From Cymbomonas tetramitiformis (taxonomy: Eukaryota; Chlorophyta; Pyramimonadophyceae; Pyramimonadales; Pyramimonadaceae), in assembly GCA_001247695.2 (NCBI GenBank), contig LGRX02034414.1:44848-108847 (forward strand): DNA of 64,000 nucleotides. The letters run 5' to 3'. Of this stretch, positions 1-11,578 are shown one piece after another. Position numbers and translations under genes: made by a program. Below the pieces are notes generated by a model, which saw nothing but the letters and a program-made list of their open reading frames with translations, searched no databases and had not been told where the DNA came from. The first letter of the stretch is position 1, and each line of letters opens with the position of its first letter.

Positions 1-666
1 GAAATTATATACACACTACACTCGGGCTTCAATTGATATAATATGCATACAGCATACAATGTGTCGTGTACAGCCTACGATATGGGCGTCAATATTTGCA
101 CTGAATTTTTCCCCGATTTTTCAAAAGAGGGGGAATCTTCGATTTCATCTCCGATTTTTTCCCCAATTCGGTTTAACCGTAGTAACCAGTTAGGCCAGTT
201 AACTAGTTAGACCCAGTTACTACCAGTTATTGTTACTAGCTAGTTAATCAATTCCATTTTTATTAACTAACTGACCCTAGCTAGTTAATTAATTCGCACT
301 AACCGGTTGTAGCTAGTTAATTAATTTTATTAATCGAATTAACTACTTAGTGGCAGTAACGAGCTGACCCCCCTCAAAATTTATTAATTACCGGTTAATC
401 ACCCATGTCGCCCATCGCGATCGGTCGGAAAATCGAAAAATCGAGATCTCTGATTTTCGACACGGCCTCAGCGGTCAGCGCTAGGAACACCTTAATCGCG
501 CGAGACGACACGAGTGTCATGAGCAGCAGTCGAGTGTCGAGCGTTTTCACGAAGCCATTTGTCGTCTTTACACACACCTTACTGTACAGTCAACAGTGTC
601 GCAAACACAACTCACAAATTCTGCAGAACTGTCCGTTGCGTGGATATAGATATACCGCGCTAAAGT
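1..666. other. AT-rich sequence 5' of the first retroelement
   Basis: No convincing gene is visible here. The stretch is AT-rich, and positions about 175-400 are built from short variants of TTAACTAGTTA and AGCTAGTTAATTAATT (listed separately as a repeat). The last 250 bases may be the 5' leader of the reverse-transcriptase ORF that starts at 667. Small open frames here lack any recognisable motif and were not called. Confidence 0.6.
175..400. repeat. Dispersed AT-rich repeat, copy 1
   Basis: Degenerate tandem variants of AACCAGTTA, AGCTAGTTAATTAATT and TTAACTAACTGACC. A second diverged copy with the same order of sub-motifs lies at about 33236-33400, 33 kb away. No coding content or terminal structure was recognised, so its class is unknown. 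Confidence 0.6.
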
Positions 667-3312
667 GTGTTGGATATAATGGGGCGAACAAAGAAAAAGC
701 TTCCGACTGCAGCTTCAAAAAGCGGTCCTCGAGGTGAGGGTGGCAATGCTTCGGTTGTCGTGGACGGTAAGAAGGGGGGAATACGTCGAACTCGGAAGCA
801 TTTGGCGGATACCGCAAGCGGATCGGAAGAGTACCTCATTGAGGACATCCTCGCCATGCGGTGGACAAGAGGCCGACGCGAGTGGCCCTTGAGCAAAGCC
901 CACAGGGAAACCCTCCAAAGCGTCCTCCTCAGAACACACGACTATGCCAGGACTGCTAAGCTGAAAGACATGACAGAGATAGCCGCCCAATGTAGGGAAG
1001 AAGGCAACAGGCAGGTGGCACATGCCACCATAGACAGAGCAGGAGAGGCAGTGCTGAGTATACTCAACAGAGCAAACAATTGCGCGCTGAAGGACGAGGA
1101 ACTACCAACGGTGATAACTGGAAGAACCTCCACCCATGGGGCAACGGACCTGCTAATGAGCAAAAAGGACAGAAAAGAAAGAGATGCCGCGATACTCAAA
1201 ATGCGGATGCACAAGAAAACCAAACGACAACTACGAAACCCACACACGGAACACGCAACTCTCCGCCACCTGAAGGAAGGAGAAACAAAAGGCCCGACAA
1301 ACAAGGACAATGCAGCCACAAAGGAATGGGTCTCCTGGCTCACCGAGGAGGCCAAAAAAGAAAGGTCGGCTGCCCACAAAGTGGTCAAACAGCACTGGAA
1401 GCGAGCCAAACAAAGGCATAATGACAAAACAGTAAGAGAATACTGGAACAACCAGAAACGATACCACAAAAGGATTTATGCCAAGGCCCGAGAAACAGGC
1501 CATGCCCCCACGGCGAATATACAGGCCTTACAGGACAGGGAGGGCAACCTAGCTGTAGGCCACAAGAACATTGCGAACGCACTAGTGGACCACATGGCCC
1601 ACTCGGCACCATATAGGATGGAACACCTAGCACCCCCACCATGGGAAGACCCAGCCCACAAGGAGCGACTCAGAAAGGCACCAAGACCGGACCCCAAGGG
1701 AATGGTCCTCACGATAAGTAGACAGGGCTACAGCAAGGCAGTACACACCCTAAACAACAACAAGGCACCAGGCCCCACCAGAACCCCTAACGAAATTCTC
1801 AAGTACATGCCAGAGGACTTCCACGATGCCTTGCATGCGCTCATGCTGGAGATGTGGAACAGCAAACACGTCCCCCTCACCTGGAAGAGAGGGACATTCT
1901 GTTTCCACCACAAGAAAGGAGATGTCACCCTACAGCAAAACTATAGGCCCATAGCCCTACTGGAGGGAATATTCAAACTATACACCTCGCAAATAGCAAA
2001 CATGCTCTCCACGTTCTGCGAAACACAGGGGATACTAGCCCAGGCACAGGAAGGCTCCAGAGAGAAAAGAAACACACTCAGACAACTCACGAGAGTGACC
2101 AACGCAATAGAGGACGCAAATGTCTCCGGACGGGAACTGCATGGCCTGTATGTAGACTTTGAAAATGCATATGGCTCAGTGGACCACAACAAGCTACTAC
2201 ATACAATGCAGTACCTTGGAATACCTGAGGAACTTACACAAGTAGTGCGAGATGTCCTAGGTACACAAAGTCATGACACCATGTCAATGTACACCAGAGT
2301 AGGAGGGGAAACCTCTCACGAAATGGTCCAGGTGCAAAGAGGTCTCCTCCAAGGAGACAGTATGAGCCCCCTTCTCTTCATAATATACCAGGAACCGCTG
2401 TTAAGATGGCTGGAGGTGGGGGAGCACGGATACCAACACAAACACGCAGCCGAGCAGGAAAGACTGGGCCCCCTCAGGACGACAGCAGGGGCGTTCGTCG
2501 ACGACCTGCTCATACTATGCCCCACGATTTTCCACATGCGAGCCCAGCTACACAAGCTAGAGGCATTCTCACGATGGAGTGAACTCAAAGTTAACCTTAC
2601 CAAGTCAGCCATAACCGGCATAAAAAATGGGGTCTCCATACCTGAACAACTCCATAAGGACCTCAAAACGGTTGGGGTGGATGGTAAGCTGAGCCACTTC
2701 AAAATACTCAAACCGGACGACACATACAAGTACCTAGGAGTACTACTGGCATTCACAGGCAGATGGGACAAGGAGAAGGAAGCTGCCAGGGAGGAAATGA
2801 ACCACAGGATACAAGCACTACTGCGCTCGCCGCTGACGCCAGACCAAAAAGAGTACTCCCTCCACTCTGCAATACTGGGAAAGTTCAGGTATGGACTGCA
2901 CTTAGGCCTCTACACCGCGGGTGAAATAGACGACTTTGACAAGGTAATAGGTGGGGCCACAAAGAACATACAAGGCCTGCCCCGTAACGGAACACCGAAC
3001 ATTTTCACCACACAAGAAAAGGAAAGGTTCGGATTGGGCATGGTGCCACTCCAGGCAGTCTACGCTCAGGCAATTTGGAGCGGACTGCTGGAAGCCATGC
3101 ACAGTGAGGAGGACAGAGGAGCTGTACGGGGCCCAGTGTGGAGGCAAATAAACCTGAAGTCAAGACTCAGAATGTCCCACGTCAGCAGGTCCACCAGAGG
3201 ACTGATAGAATACCACTGCACCACACGCAGGAATTGCACAGACCTTGATAAACTCTGGGGGGGGGCACCAGACAAAACACAACACACTAAGAAAACTCAA
3301 TGCCCTTCTTAG
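667..3312 (+). CDS. Non-LTR retrotransposon reverse transcriptase (LINE-like ORF2)
   Basis: Encodes an 881-residue reverse transcriptase for target-primed copying of its own RNA. The first 320 residues are basic and lysine-rich, with no endonuclease motifs. The RT core spans about residues 350-700: an NNNKAPGP block at 363-370, a YRPIALLEGIFK block near 426, motif A YVDFENAYGSVDH with Asp497, motif B RGLLQGDSMSP at 558-568, catalytic FVDD at 610-613 and motif E YKYLGVLL near 687. The frame leaves homology after residue ~866, where a G9 run (3257-3265) shifts it; the true C-terminus continues one frame over to 3757. With no APE or restriction-like endonuclease visible, the element is 5'-truncated or belongs to an endonuclease-poor lineage. 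The reverse-transcriptase call is firm; clade is not assigned. Confidence 0.88.
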   Translation: MLDIMGRTKKKLPTAASKSGPRGEGGNASVVVDGKKGGIRRTRKHLADTASGSEEYLIEDILAMRWTRGRREWPLSKAHRETLQSVLLRTHDYARTAKLKDMTEIAAQCREEGNRQVAHATIDRAGEAVLSILNRANNCALKDEELPTVITGRTSTHGATDLLMSKKDRKERDAAILKMRMHKKTKRQLRNPHTEHATLRHLKEGETKGPTNKDNAATKEWVSWLTEEAKKERSAAHKVVKQHWKRAKQRHNDKTVREYWNNQKRYHKRIYAKARETGHAPTANIQALQDREGNLAVGHKNIANALVDHMAHSAPYRMEHLAPPPWEDPAHKERLRKAPRPDPKGMVLTISRQGYSKAVHTLNNNKAPGPTRTPNEILKYMPEDFHDALHALMLEMWNSKHVPLTWKRGTFCFHHKKGDVTLQQNYRPIALLEGIFKLYTSQIANMLSTFCETQGILAQAQEGSREKRNTLRQLTRVTNAIEDANVSGRELHGLYVDFENAYGSVDHNKLLHTMQYLGIPEELTQVVRDVLGTQSHDTMSMYTRVGGETSHEMVQVQRGLLQGDSMSPLLFIIYQEPLLRWLEVGEHGYQHKHAAEQERLGPLRTTAGAFVDDLLILCPTIFHMRAQLHKLEAFSRWSELKVNLTKSAITGIKNGVSIPEQLHKDLKTVGVDGKLSHFKILKPDDTYKYLGVLLAFTGRWDKEKEAAREEMNHRIQALLRSPLTPDQKEYSLHSAILGKFRYGLHLGLYTAGEIDDFDKVIGGATKNIQGLPRNGTPNIFTTQEKERFGLGMVPLQAVYAQAIWSGLLEAMHSEEDRGAVRGPVWRQINLKSRLRMSHVSRSTRGLIEYHCTTRRNCTDLDKLWGGAPDKTQHTKKTQCPS

Positions 3313-3757
3313 ATACAACATTACGCCCCAAGGAACAGAAGGGATGCTCAAACAACTCCAGACCCCAGTACCGAAGATAATGGAGCAGCTAAAAGGGGCG
3401 ACAAGAAGGAAGTCTGACAAAGAGATGGAAGGAACCACGAGAAAAACAAAAGCTGGCAAAATGGTGGATGGGGACCTGCCGGCGCCTCCGGACTGGCAAG
3501 CGATGTGCACAGACCAAACCGCCAAGCTCACAATACCCAAGGACACGCCGACTGCGATAAATTTCACGACGTGCCTCAAACTATTCACGCATTTCCCGGA
3601 CCTAGCCTTCCTTACCACCAGAGATGGCCAACACGCGATTAGTCAGGTGAATGTCAGGGAACAATGCAAAGATGCAACCCTCAGCGCAGACCGCAGTGCC
3701 AACACTAAATCGGTCAAAATGCTGTACGTGAAATACATTTTGAAAATTTCGGATTGA
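3266..3757 (+). pseudogene. C-terminal continuation of the LINE-like ORF after a frameshift
   Basis: Reading resumes in the +1 frame immediately after the G9 run, giving about 164 residues to a stop at 3755-3757. The composition (Lys/Thr-rich, then a segment around LPAPPDWQAMCTDQ) fits the thumb and tail region of the same protein. Eight instead of nine G residues would fuse both parts into one ORF of about 1030 codons. No C-terminal zinc finger is seen. A sequencing or assembly error in the homopolymer is as likely as real inactivation. Confidence 0.6.
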
Positions 3758-4572
3758 TTTTTTTTTTGCTAAAATGAATATTTAGCTATCAAATAACAAT
3801 CCCTGATTTATGCAGCATGTGTAACACCCTAAAAATTGAATGTGTGTGTCAGGGCTGTAACATACCTCCTGAAAACCACTTAACATTCAGTATGGTATTA
3901 AATGCAGTTTTGCTTAAAAATAGTTGCAAAATATTTATACTGCTTTATTTTTACCTATTTTAGGGTTACTAATACCATGTAACACCCTAATCACATTATT
4001 GGGTATATGGGCCACTGTAACCTAACATGCCCTAAAATGCCACTATATATTTGATAAACTTCGTGTTTGGCATTAACATATCATGCTGTATTCGACACAG
4101 ACATGATTATATATCGGGCAACAACCCAAGAACTGTTGGGCAACAACCCTAAGACTGTATAAGCCGCTTCCTACAAGGATTGCAAGCTATAAGCTATAAG
4201 CTGTAAGCTATGAGCTATAAGATATATAGGCAACTGACTGCCTATGTGTTCACACTTCCTCAAGGGGGGAAGAAGGTGGATAGGATTACACACATATCCA
4301 TTTTATATTCCGATCTGGTGATTTCTGATGGATTGCTTTTGATAAATTCACTGCATCCACAAGTAACGTTGAAATCTGTACAACGTTAAATCCACCATCA
4401 CTAATAAAGTGTAAACTCGGATGGGAAACTATATTCCAATGACTATAAGTTGACTTTTGCTCAGCATTTACATTCTCGAGTAAGTTTGGAATGCTGAACT
4501 ATATACATAACATATAACCTGATACCATGCTTAATTGCATATCCTGGATCAGAAGATGATAGTTATATAATG

Positions 4573-4591
4573 TATATATATATATATATAT
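4573..4591. repeat. (TA)n microsatellite
   Basis: Uninterrupted TA dinucleotide run of about nine to ten units in AT-rich intergenic sequence. Confidence 0.9.
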
Positions 4592-5130
4592 CCCACCTGA
4601 TACACTTTGGCATTATAGCCGTACATAAGAGTGGGAAGGACAAGTGCATCGCTGTAACACTGGTTGATATAGTCCCAGTGCTGAAGGCAGAATTTGGCAC
4701 CCGAATAACAGCTGATAACTGTTGGTGACCACCATGCAAGACCTTCCAAGCGTAACTCCTTTGTCCTAAGATGCAAGTGAATTGTTCATAATATGTTGAC
4801 ATCACATAAAAGCATTCTGATAAAAACCCTATATATTCATATGAGCTGTCATCACTACAATGACATGGGTTTTTGAATCATCGAAATGAGTATAACTCCG
4901 ATGAATTCATTAGTACAGAATAAGCTGTTGAGATTATTCCTCCGGCTGGATTGCAATCATTTACAATCCCTGTACATTCCGGTGACAAAATATTGCACTG
5001 GACTGATCACCACATTTGGTATAATCTGTGATATATAAGTCACCAGTGAAAGCATTGCAATCAGCACAATGCTGTCTAGACTCACAAAGATGAGTAACAG
5101 ATATTCTCAGATGTAATAAATAGAGGCACA

Positions 5131-5210
5131 ATGTGACCTACGCTAAAATCGCGTATGCTCGGGCACTGCATTGTGACCTGCGCTAAGATCGTGTATGCAT
5201 GGACACAACA
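5131..5210. repeat. 40-bp tandem duplication
   Basis: Two adjacent 40-bp units, each containing TGTGACCT(A/G)CGCTAA(A/G)ATCG(C/T)GTATGC. They are diverged by several substitutions. A related phrase (GACCCACGCTGATGACGTGG) appears near 5500, so the unit belongs to a repeat family. Confidence 0.7.
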
Positions 5211-5521
5211 TGACTCGTGCCAATGACGTGGACATATTTTATGCCACGACATCACATCTGAAATCAATAAATCACTCAGAGAAAAGGTGTTGACATCAGT
5301 ATAGCACCATTATACATATAGTCATGAGGATTTTAAAGAAGACACAGTCTCTTCGATATTGACAAACATGGTACATATATTACCATGCTCTCTGATTATA
5401 TATTGATATCCCACGGCATACGATGATGGTAATAGCAAGCCACTTCGCCGCTGGAGGGTAGTGTTGTATATATACAACACATGCTTGGGCACTATATGAC
5501 CCACGCTGATGACGTGGATTC

Positions 5522-5582
5522 GGGCTGCATCCCAATAACTGCAATGCACCTTTGGTGCAATGGGCTGCAACCCGAGAACTGC
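5522..5582. repeat. Dispersed repeat with GGGCTGCAT/GGGCTGCAA motifs, copy 1
   Basis: A 61-bp block, GGGCTGCATCCCAA...AACTGC, almost identical to 9183-9243. Each block contains two variants of the same ~20-bp motif separated by GCAATGCACCTTTGGTGCAA, itself a small palindrome. Shorter single variants lie near 4110 and 7780. Confidence 0.75.
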
Positions 5583-5985
5583 TATCTAGCTTCATAAAAA
5601 GCTTCCACGTCATCACATAGAGGTCGGACCTCTGTTGTATTTGAACGGCGCTTGACAACCGCCTAGCAATACACTTCCTTGAGGGGGGAAGATGATAAGC
5701 TAGAAATACAACTAAAAACCAATAAATAAATAATAAAGACAAATAATAAAACAAATATAAGTTGCATCATTGTTTTTGTTTTTGTACGCCTGACTATATA
5801 TAGTCAAACCATGCAGAACTCCATGAAGTTGACACATGATATGTATCAAACATTTCTAAGGTCATCAGCCATGACATACAAATGAGCTTGATTTTGAAGA
5901 CCCAGACATTGTATACATTCAGTCTAACATGTATCCAAACAAGAATTGTATATTGACACGGTGCAAGCACTATAGCCTCTGCCAC

Positions 5986-6178
5986 CGATGATCATTAAAA
6001 AGGGCAACCATTCTTGATATTTCACACATATCATCTGATTGGATCATTAAAGGTGTCAAGAGTACTCAATGCAATATGCAGGCTACGGCCTGAGTACAAC
6101 ACCTAGAAAGGTCAAAGCCACTGAGCTAACCAATGTAGCATAAATGCTAGCTGCCTTGAAGGCTATACAATAAGCCTA
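5986..6178 (+). pseudogene. Decayed chromodomain from a Ty3/gypsy chromovirus integrase
   Basis: Nucleotide alignment by eye with the intact chromodomain ORF at 11269-11472 is clear over about 190 bp. Shared stretches include AAGGGCAACCA, ATATGCAGGCTACGGCC, GGTCAAAGCCAC and ATGATAGCTGCC-like blocks. This copy carries indels and stops and encodes nothing intact. It shows that at least two copies of the same element family lie within 6 kb. In chromoviruses the domain sits at the integrase C-terminus and reads histone marks; here it is only a relic. Confidence 0.75.
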
Positions 6179-6745
6179 TTGCCCTTATGTCTTGATATGT
6201 ATCCGTGTATTGGCATCTCTTTGAGGTAATTATGCCTACTGAATGAGCCATACCAACCATCTTGTCTTCATTGATCATTACATATCTGATCATATCGCCA
6301 TTGAGCAATGCCTATTCTGTGAGATTACATATCACTAGGCATTTCATTATTGCACATTAAACAATTATAGTGCAACAAATATCATCAGCTCTTCATCATA
6401 CCAAAAGGTTGAGTTGTTGTCAAAAGTATTGAATTTTCAGACACCATTTATCAGAGGTCTTTTCATCATGAAAGACAGAGTCTGTGCAATCATGGCTATT
6501 CAGCCTCCGACATAGCTGGCATAGCTATTTAGCTTATGACCCAACCGTTGTTAAGCAACCTCCACGCTATATAGCTGAAAGATGGCAAGCAAATTCTTCG
6601 GTCATTCTTATGCATAGAGCAATCAAGCACAACCAATCCAGGATGTTTATCCCAAAATTCTCTAAGAATTATTCATGTATCATATGAAAACAACAATAGA
6701 CCACCCTATGATGGGAGTCATCTCCTTCAGTGGTAATTTTGCATA
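6179..6745. other. AT-rich spacer, no gene seen
   Basis: No motif-bearing frame, RNA gene or clear repeat was identified. It probably continues the decayed LTR-element sequence. Confidence 0.4.
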
Positions 6746-7027
6746 GTGACTTTCTTGCTGTTTATTTTCTTCGCATGCTGCAGGTCTGCTGCCTCCCTGT
6801 GTGATTCGTCCTCGATGGAAGAACAAGACATGTTGAAGCCAGTTTTGCTTTTGGATGAAGAAAGCTCAGAAGATGAGCTAGTAGATTCCAGCAAGTTTCA
6901 TGGCTGGTACAACGTTCCGGATGTAGCAGTAGCAAAGAGGCGCTTGCAGAATAAGAAAAAAGCTGAGCGTGATGCCAAAAGACGTAGGAAACAATGTCCT
7001 CAGTGGATGTTGGATAGTCAATGGTAG
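6746..7027 (+). CDS. Small basic hypothetical protein (possible terminal exon)
   Basis: A 93-residue frame. The first 13 residues are hydrophobic. An acidic stretch (DEESSEDELVDSS) follows, then a strongly basic tail with KRRLQNKKKAERDAKRRRK, which resembles a nuclear targeting signal. TGCTGCAG just inside the frame (about 6776-6783) could be a splice acceptor, so the real coding start may be near 6784. I recognise no family. It lies in decayed repeat DNA with no neighbouring gene, so it may be chance or a retroelement relic. Confidence 0.25.
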   Translation: MTFLLFIFFACCRSAASLCDSSSMEEQDMLKPVLLLDEESSEDELVDSSKFHGWYNVPDVAVAKRRLQNKKKAERDAKRRRKQCPQWMLDSQW

Positions 7028-10000
7028 CTCTAGCTAGAAAAGTACATTAGATTCAGATTCTGAACATTTAAGTGGGCTTGAATGCACTCAAGTTTGTACT
7101 GAGTTGTCCAAAGTTTTTACTCTGACATCATTACTTATTTGTGGAATAGCATACAATGGTATAAACCATCCACATATAGATTGACACCATATTTGTAATT
7201 TCATATCATTTTTGCACATAAGACAAGCATGCTTCATTAAGGAATGAAAACTCTTTCAAAGTTCATTCTGGAATATTTAAAAATTTGTTGCCTCATCCAT
7301 TAGGCCACGAAGTCTTGGAAAACCCGCAATCTGCATACGGTTTCCAAGCGCAGTTCATCCTCATTCTGGAGAGTGACAGAAGGTTTATAGTCATGAAACA
7401 AGTCACAGTTCTATCGGATTGAAATGACACATTCATCATTCATACTCCTTTATCATAACAAGTCTCTGAATAGTGTTTGCCCAAAAAATAAAATGGGCAC
7501 CATTGAGATAAGTGATCATGTACTGAAGATTATACATATATCACTAGGCAATGCCATGTTCTAATCATAATGAAATGACATGTCAGCCATCCATCAACTA
7601 CGAAAATACAACTCGTAGTAAGTTGTTGTCATGACACTTCTTGATTGACTCTCCATTAGCTTCGATACCAAAGTTAACTTCGGTACCATCACTGATTTCT
7701 TTGTTCATCATGACAATCATTTTCCAGAACATTGTCTAAGTTGGGCACACTATAGTGACCCTGAACTGACAATGTATGTGGGCTGCAACCCAACGACTGC
7801 ATTTGACATCATCTGGCATTTGCCACATTCAAAAAGGTCAGGCATATTGCCAATATGACGTAGAGAGAATCAATGTTCAGATTGACATTGTTACCTCTAA
7901 AGCATTCGATGAGTAATCTCAGTCTGATTCTCTATCAAACCATTTTTCACATAACACAATGATTGAATAACATCCTCCATCACCATCTGATTGGTTTGAT
8001 ACATCTCTTTTTACGAGGGGGAGGAAGAGTATAGATTCATTCATTTTTTATACAGCTGCCACAAATTGATTTACATCATTGTGATTTTGCTTGGAAGATT
8101 AAAAATCTTATCAAAAGTTCCAGCATCTGTGTATAGCAGCCATAAAGTTGAGGACACGGTACATCATGCCGATTGAAACATCAAATGAAGTCTTATTTGA
8201 CTTACTAACACATGAAGTTCATTATGAGGAAATCATATATGCATATTTCTCCGGCTCTATCATTTATATGAAGGGCACTGACATAGGAGAACGATGGTTT
8301 TTCAAAGATGAATAAGCTATATTGTAAGCTTAAGACCATCACTTTGACGTCAACAGCCTGAGATGCTGATTGTCGAAATTCAAGAGTTGAAGGATTCGTT
8401 GAATCAACCTTGATACATGTGTTTTGATTCATGAATTGTTGATCCATGGTTTCTCCCCAAATCTAGAGAAGCTGGCACACAAGTTGTTGCCAATGTCTTA
8501 AGGAAAGCATCTGAGCAAAGGATTGCCAGTTGTGCCATCAGGCATCGAATTCCATAACAGCAAAGCCGAGTGAGTAAATCCGCCACTCTAGCTATTTGCC
8601 CGTCATTCCTTCCAGGTTCATGACAAAAGACAATTCATCAAAGTCATACACCAATGCATAAGTCACATGCATGGTTGCACAGTTTGTATCCGAATGCAAC
8701 CCCATCGAGGTTAAGCATCTTGACAGTAACTTTGGCCAACCAAAAGCCTTCCTGTCTTCGGATATCTTTTGCATTCTCATTTCCAGCTCCATTATGGACT
8801 AGGAAGCATCATGACTGTGCCTCGCCAGGACGCTAATCCTCAAAGCCGCACACTTGAGGCGAGCCTTATGAGACAGTGACCTTTGGCTTGTGGGGCGTCA
8901 ACCCCTTATCAAATCCTGAACACTTGTTAACACCTGGATAAATTTATCATGATGCAACTTAAGTGGGATTATAAGTTCCACATAATCATATTGTCTACGT
9001 ATGCTGAAGGCATAACTGCCGCATATGATCACAATAGGTCGCAGCTTCTATAACATTGTGGCTTCTGAGTCAAAAGCTGATAGCCAATGACTTTTGCCAA
9101 TAATTGCCGACCAAATAATAATCAGGCCGTGGAAACATATACCCAAGAGGTTTTCGTCCATCGGTCATATATATATATATCAGGGCTGCATCCCAAGAAC
9201 TGCGATGCGCCTTCGGTGCAATGGGCTGCAACCCGAGAACTGCAGGGTTATATCCCTAACATTTTTTACCCTGCATCAAATTGATATGACAGGAGCAGGA
9301 ATTGATCCTTCCTTGCTAAGGTGTAGTGAGCCTTGTATAAATCATACCCTTACACAGATACGCATATGCGGGTACCAATATCTGTGAAAAACTGCTAAAT
9401 GCTACCTTTGCCAAAACCGTGGTTTGTCATCGGATTCTTGGCCAGTCATCCGAAGCTACCGGAGATATCGACTGAGGTAGACGGAGTTGTGATCCTAAGT
9501 TGTGCTTGACAAACATAACTAAAGAAATTTCACATTAGTACGTGGCGAATCCATTCTCACTCATCGCGATAGATGTTCGTCAAAGCGTGCGTACTGGACC
9601 ATATTAGAGTGAGCAGACCGGGTAAGGATTATAAGTCCAATCCCGTTAAGCAGGGCCACTCTCTTTGCAATAAAACAAGCCCCCGGTGAAATAACTCCGG
9701 AAACAAACACGGGCTCCCCGTTGCCGCCTATGATCCTCCAAAGTAGCTTAAGGAGGGGAGGAAGGGTTGGGTGCATTATATCAGGCCGAGAATCGTTCGA
9801 TTATAAATCGTTAAATCGTGGGATCATCGTTCGCAAAGCGACGACGGCTAGCGCAAATAATCCGTAACGTACACTTCGGATGCTTTGAATCGTCACTCTG
9901 ACGCACGATACGTGTGGATCAATCAGTAATCCAGCGTCAATCTGTATCACGAAACGCAATTCATTGAACCTTGAAACGTCACTCTGAAATACGATACGAA

Positions 10001-10207
10001 CTTCAAAGGGGGCTACATCCTATGAACTGTAAGGTGAGGGACTAAAGTGGACTCAGTTCCCCCCAATAACCTAAAAGCACCATGAGGGACGCCTCAAATC
10101 GGTGTAAGAAGACTGGTACCAGCAAGAAGCGACAACAACAAAGACATCATAGACATATATAAAGGTATGCCCGTTGTGAGGTCACAACTCTTTTAAGAGG
10201 GGAGATC
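7028..10207. other. AT-rich decayed repeat territory, no gene
   Basis: About 3.2 kb without a supported gene. Contents include another GGGCTGCAACCC motif near 7780, a purine-rich GAGGGGGAGGAAGA block near 8013, the second copy of the 61-bp dispersed repeat, and two variants of AACGTCACTCTGA..ACGATACG near 9890 and 9975. It looks like overlapping, diverged LTR-element remains. Confidence 0.45.
9183..9243. repeat. Dispersed repeat with GGGCTGCAT/GGGCTGCAA motifs, copy 2
   Basis: Nearly identical to 5522-5582 over 61 bp (differences mainly at GAACTGCGATGCGCCTTCGG). See that entry for the internal palindrome. Confidence 0.75.
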
Positions 10208-11268
10208 TGTCAGGGTCATGACCGATGACATATGTGTCATACATGTCATACATGTCATGTCATACAGACATGTCATACCATACAGGATCATGACCGATGA
10301 CATATGTGTCATACATGTCATACGTGTCATACCTGTCAGACATGTCATACCATGTCATGTCATGTCATGTCGAGTCGTGTCATATATTATTATGACAGTC
10401 GTCAGTACGGTCGACTATGACTGTACATGTCGCCAGATGATAAGTCACATCATCTGTCATTATTCAAGGAAAGACTTGAATGACCCTGTCATCGAGAGTT
10501 CGTACGTCGAACTCGAAGATGGCAAAGCAAGATACATCTTGAAGTAACAAACAAGAACCATCTTGGCTTTAAGCATGTGCGGAACACGCATGCGCAGTAT
10601 GAACGAACTATTCGTTACCACAATACTGGTCGTTCAACCAACGTCTCGGGTTCACAACCCAATGGCGGTACCATCTATGCGATGGGAGACGTATGGTATA
10701 GATGAGCGAAGCGTTGGGCTTCAGCAGTATCTTCACACAGAAGTTCTGCAACTCATCCCGCTATTATCTGACGCTTGTGTTTGCCGTTCCACAGCACAGC
10801 GCATATTTGTATTTTGTATGATATATTGAGGGCTTACTTATCTAGCCCTAACACTCTTGCTCTTCTCTTCTTTACGGTTTCGGACTTATACTATTCTACA
10901 CTTATTAAACGACCGCACGAGGTATGATTACGTTTGGTCAACTACAAGACTTCGGTTTCGTAAATCTTTATAGTTATGCTTGTGCTTTCAAGTGTATGCT
11001 TTCAATACACAATATACAGCAGTTACGGCTCTTACTTTTTATGTTACAATTCTCAGTTCAGTTCTCATCTCCGAAACTGGTTACACTTAGAGTTCTTATG
11101 CAAGGCTCATGAACTCTTTCCATAACTCTACTGTACTGAGTACTCCGTACAACAGGCTAGGCACCTCACATCAACATCATTCTGATCGGTCCTACTGTAC
11201 TCCGTACTGAGTACTCTTGCGTTTTATACTTAGCCGTTTTTCTTGCTCTTGTGCTTGCCTCCTAGCAC
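10190..11268 (+). repeat. Candidate LTR region of a Ty3/gypsy-like element
   Basis: A purine-rich AAGAGGGGAGATC at about 10195-10207 is followed at 10208 by TGTCAGGGTCATGACC, a classic polypurine-tract/TG-start arrangement. The next 200 bp are tandem variants of TGTCATACA; the phrase TCATGACCGATGACATATG occurs at 10216 and again 72 bp later. The right part holds GTACTCCGTACTGAGTACT palindromic motifs (11130-11215). A chromodomain ORF begins just after. I could not find a second LTR copy in the window, so the end points are uncertain. Confidence 0.4.
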
Positions 11269-11472
11269 ATGATCGCCCAAGAAGGGCAACCACTGTTTGA
11301 GATATCACACATACTCTCAGATAAGATCACTAGAGGTGTTAAGTACTATTTAGTGCGATATGCAGGCTACGGCCCTGAGCATGACACCTGGGTCAAAGCC
11401 ACAGAGCTGACCGATGCAGCATACATGATAGCTGCCTATGATCGAGCAGCCAGAGGGTTGGGAGGTGATTGA
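11269..11472 (+). pseudogene. Chromodomain fragment of a chromovirus integrase
   Basis: Sixty-seven residues matching the chromodomain fold: LFEISHILSDK, then a KYYLVRYAGYG strand, HDTWVKATEL with the conserved Trp, and a C-terminal helix MIAAYDRAA. In Ty3/gypsy chromoviruses this domain ends the integrase. Here an in-frame TAG sits two codons upstream (11263-11265), so no integrase core is attached. The pyrimidine-rich stretch ending in CCTAG before the ATG mimics a splice acceptor. It abuts a Gag-like ORF on the opposite strand, so the two belong to different insertions. A decayed sister copy is at 5986-6178. Confidence 0.7.
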
Positions 11473-11578
11473 GGATCTTTCTTAATATTCCCTCGGTTGT
11501 GGGCGAAAGCTGTACTTCTTGCCCAGGGGCGATTACCCATACCGCCCTGTCGCCGGCGTGCCGCCGGCGGGAGGACAT

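Larger units (their letters stand above)
3758..5985. other. AT-rich decayed repeat territory, no gene
   Basis: No supported gene. It holds a (TA)n run, a 40-bp tandem duplication and several variants of a GGGCTGCAACCC-GAGAACTGC motif that recurs at about 4110, 5522, 7780 and 9183. Purine-rich blocks resembling polypurine tracts (near 4258 and 5675) suggest old LTR-retrotransposon ends. Open frames are short and without motifs. Confidence 0.5.

Noticed and set aside
8205..8800. Minus-strand frames that might be retroelement RNase H relics
   Set aside because: No conserved Asp/Glu motif could be placed in any frame.
10200..10400. CRISPR-like regularly spaced repeats (GTCATACATGTCATAC)
   Set aside because: The units are contiguous and degenerate without unique spacers, in eukaryotic LTR-like sequence.
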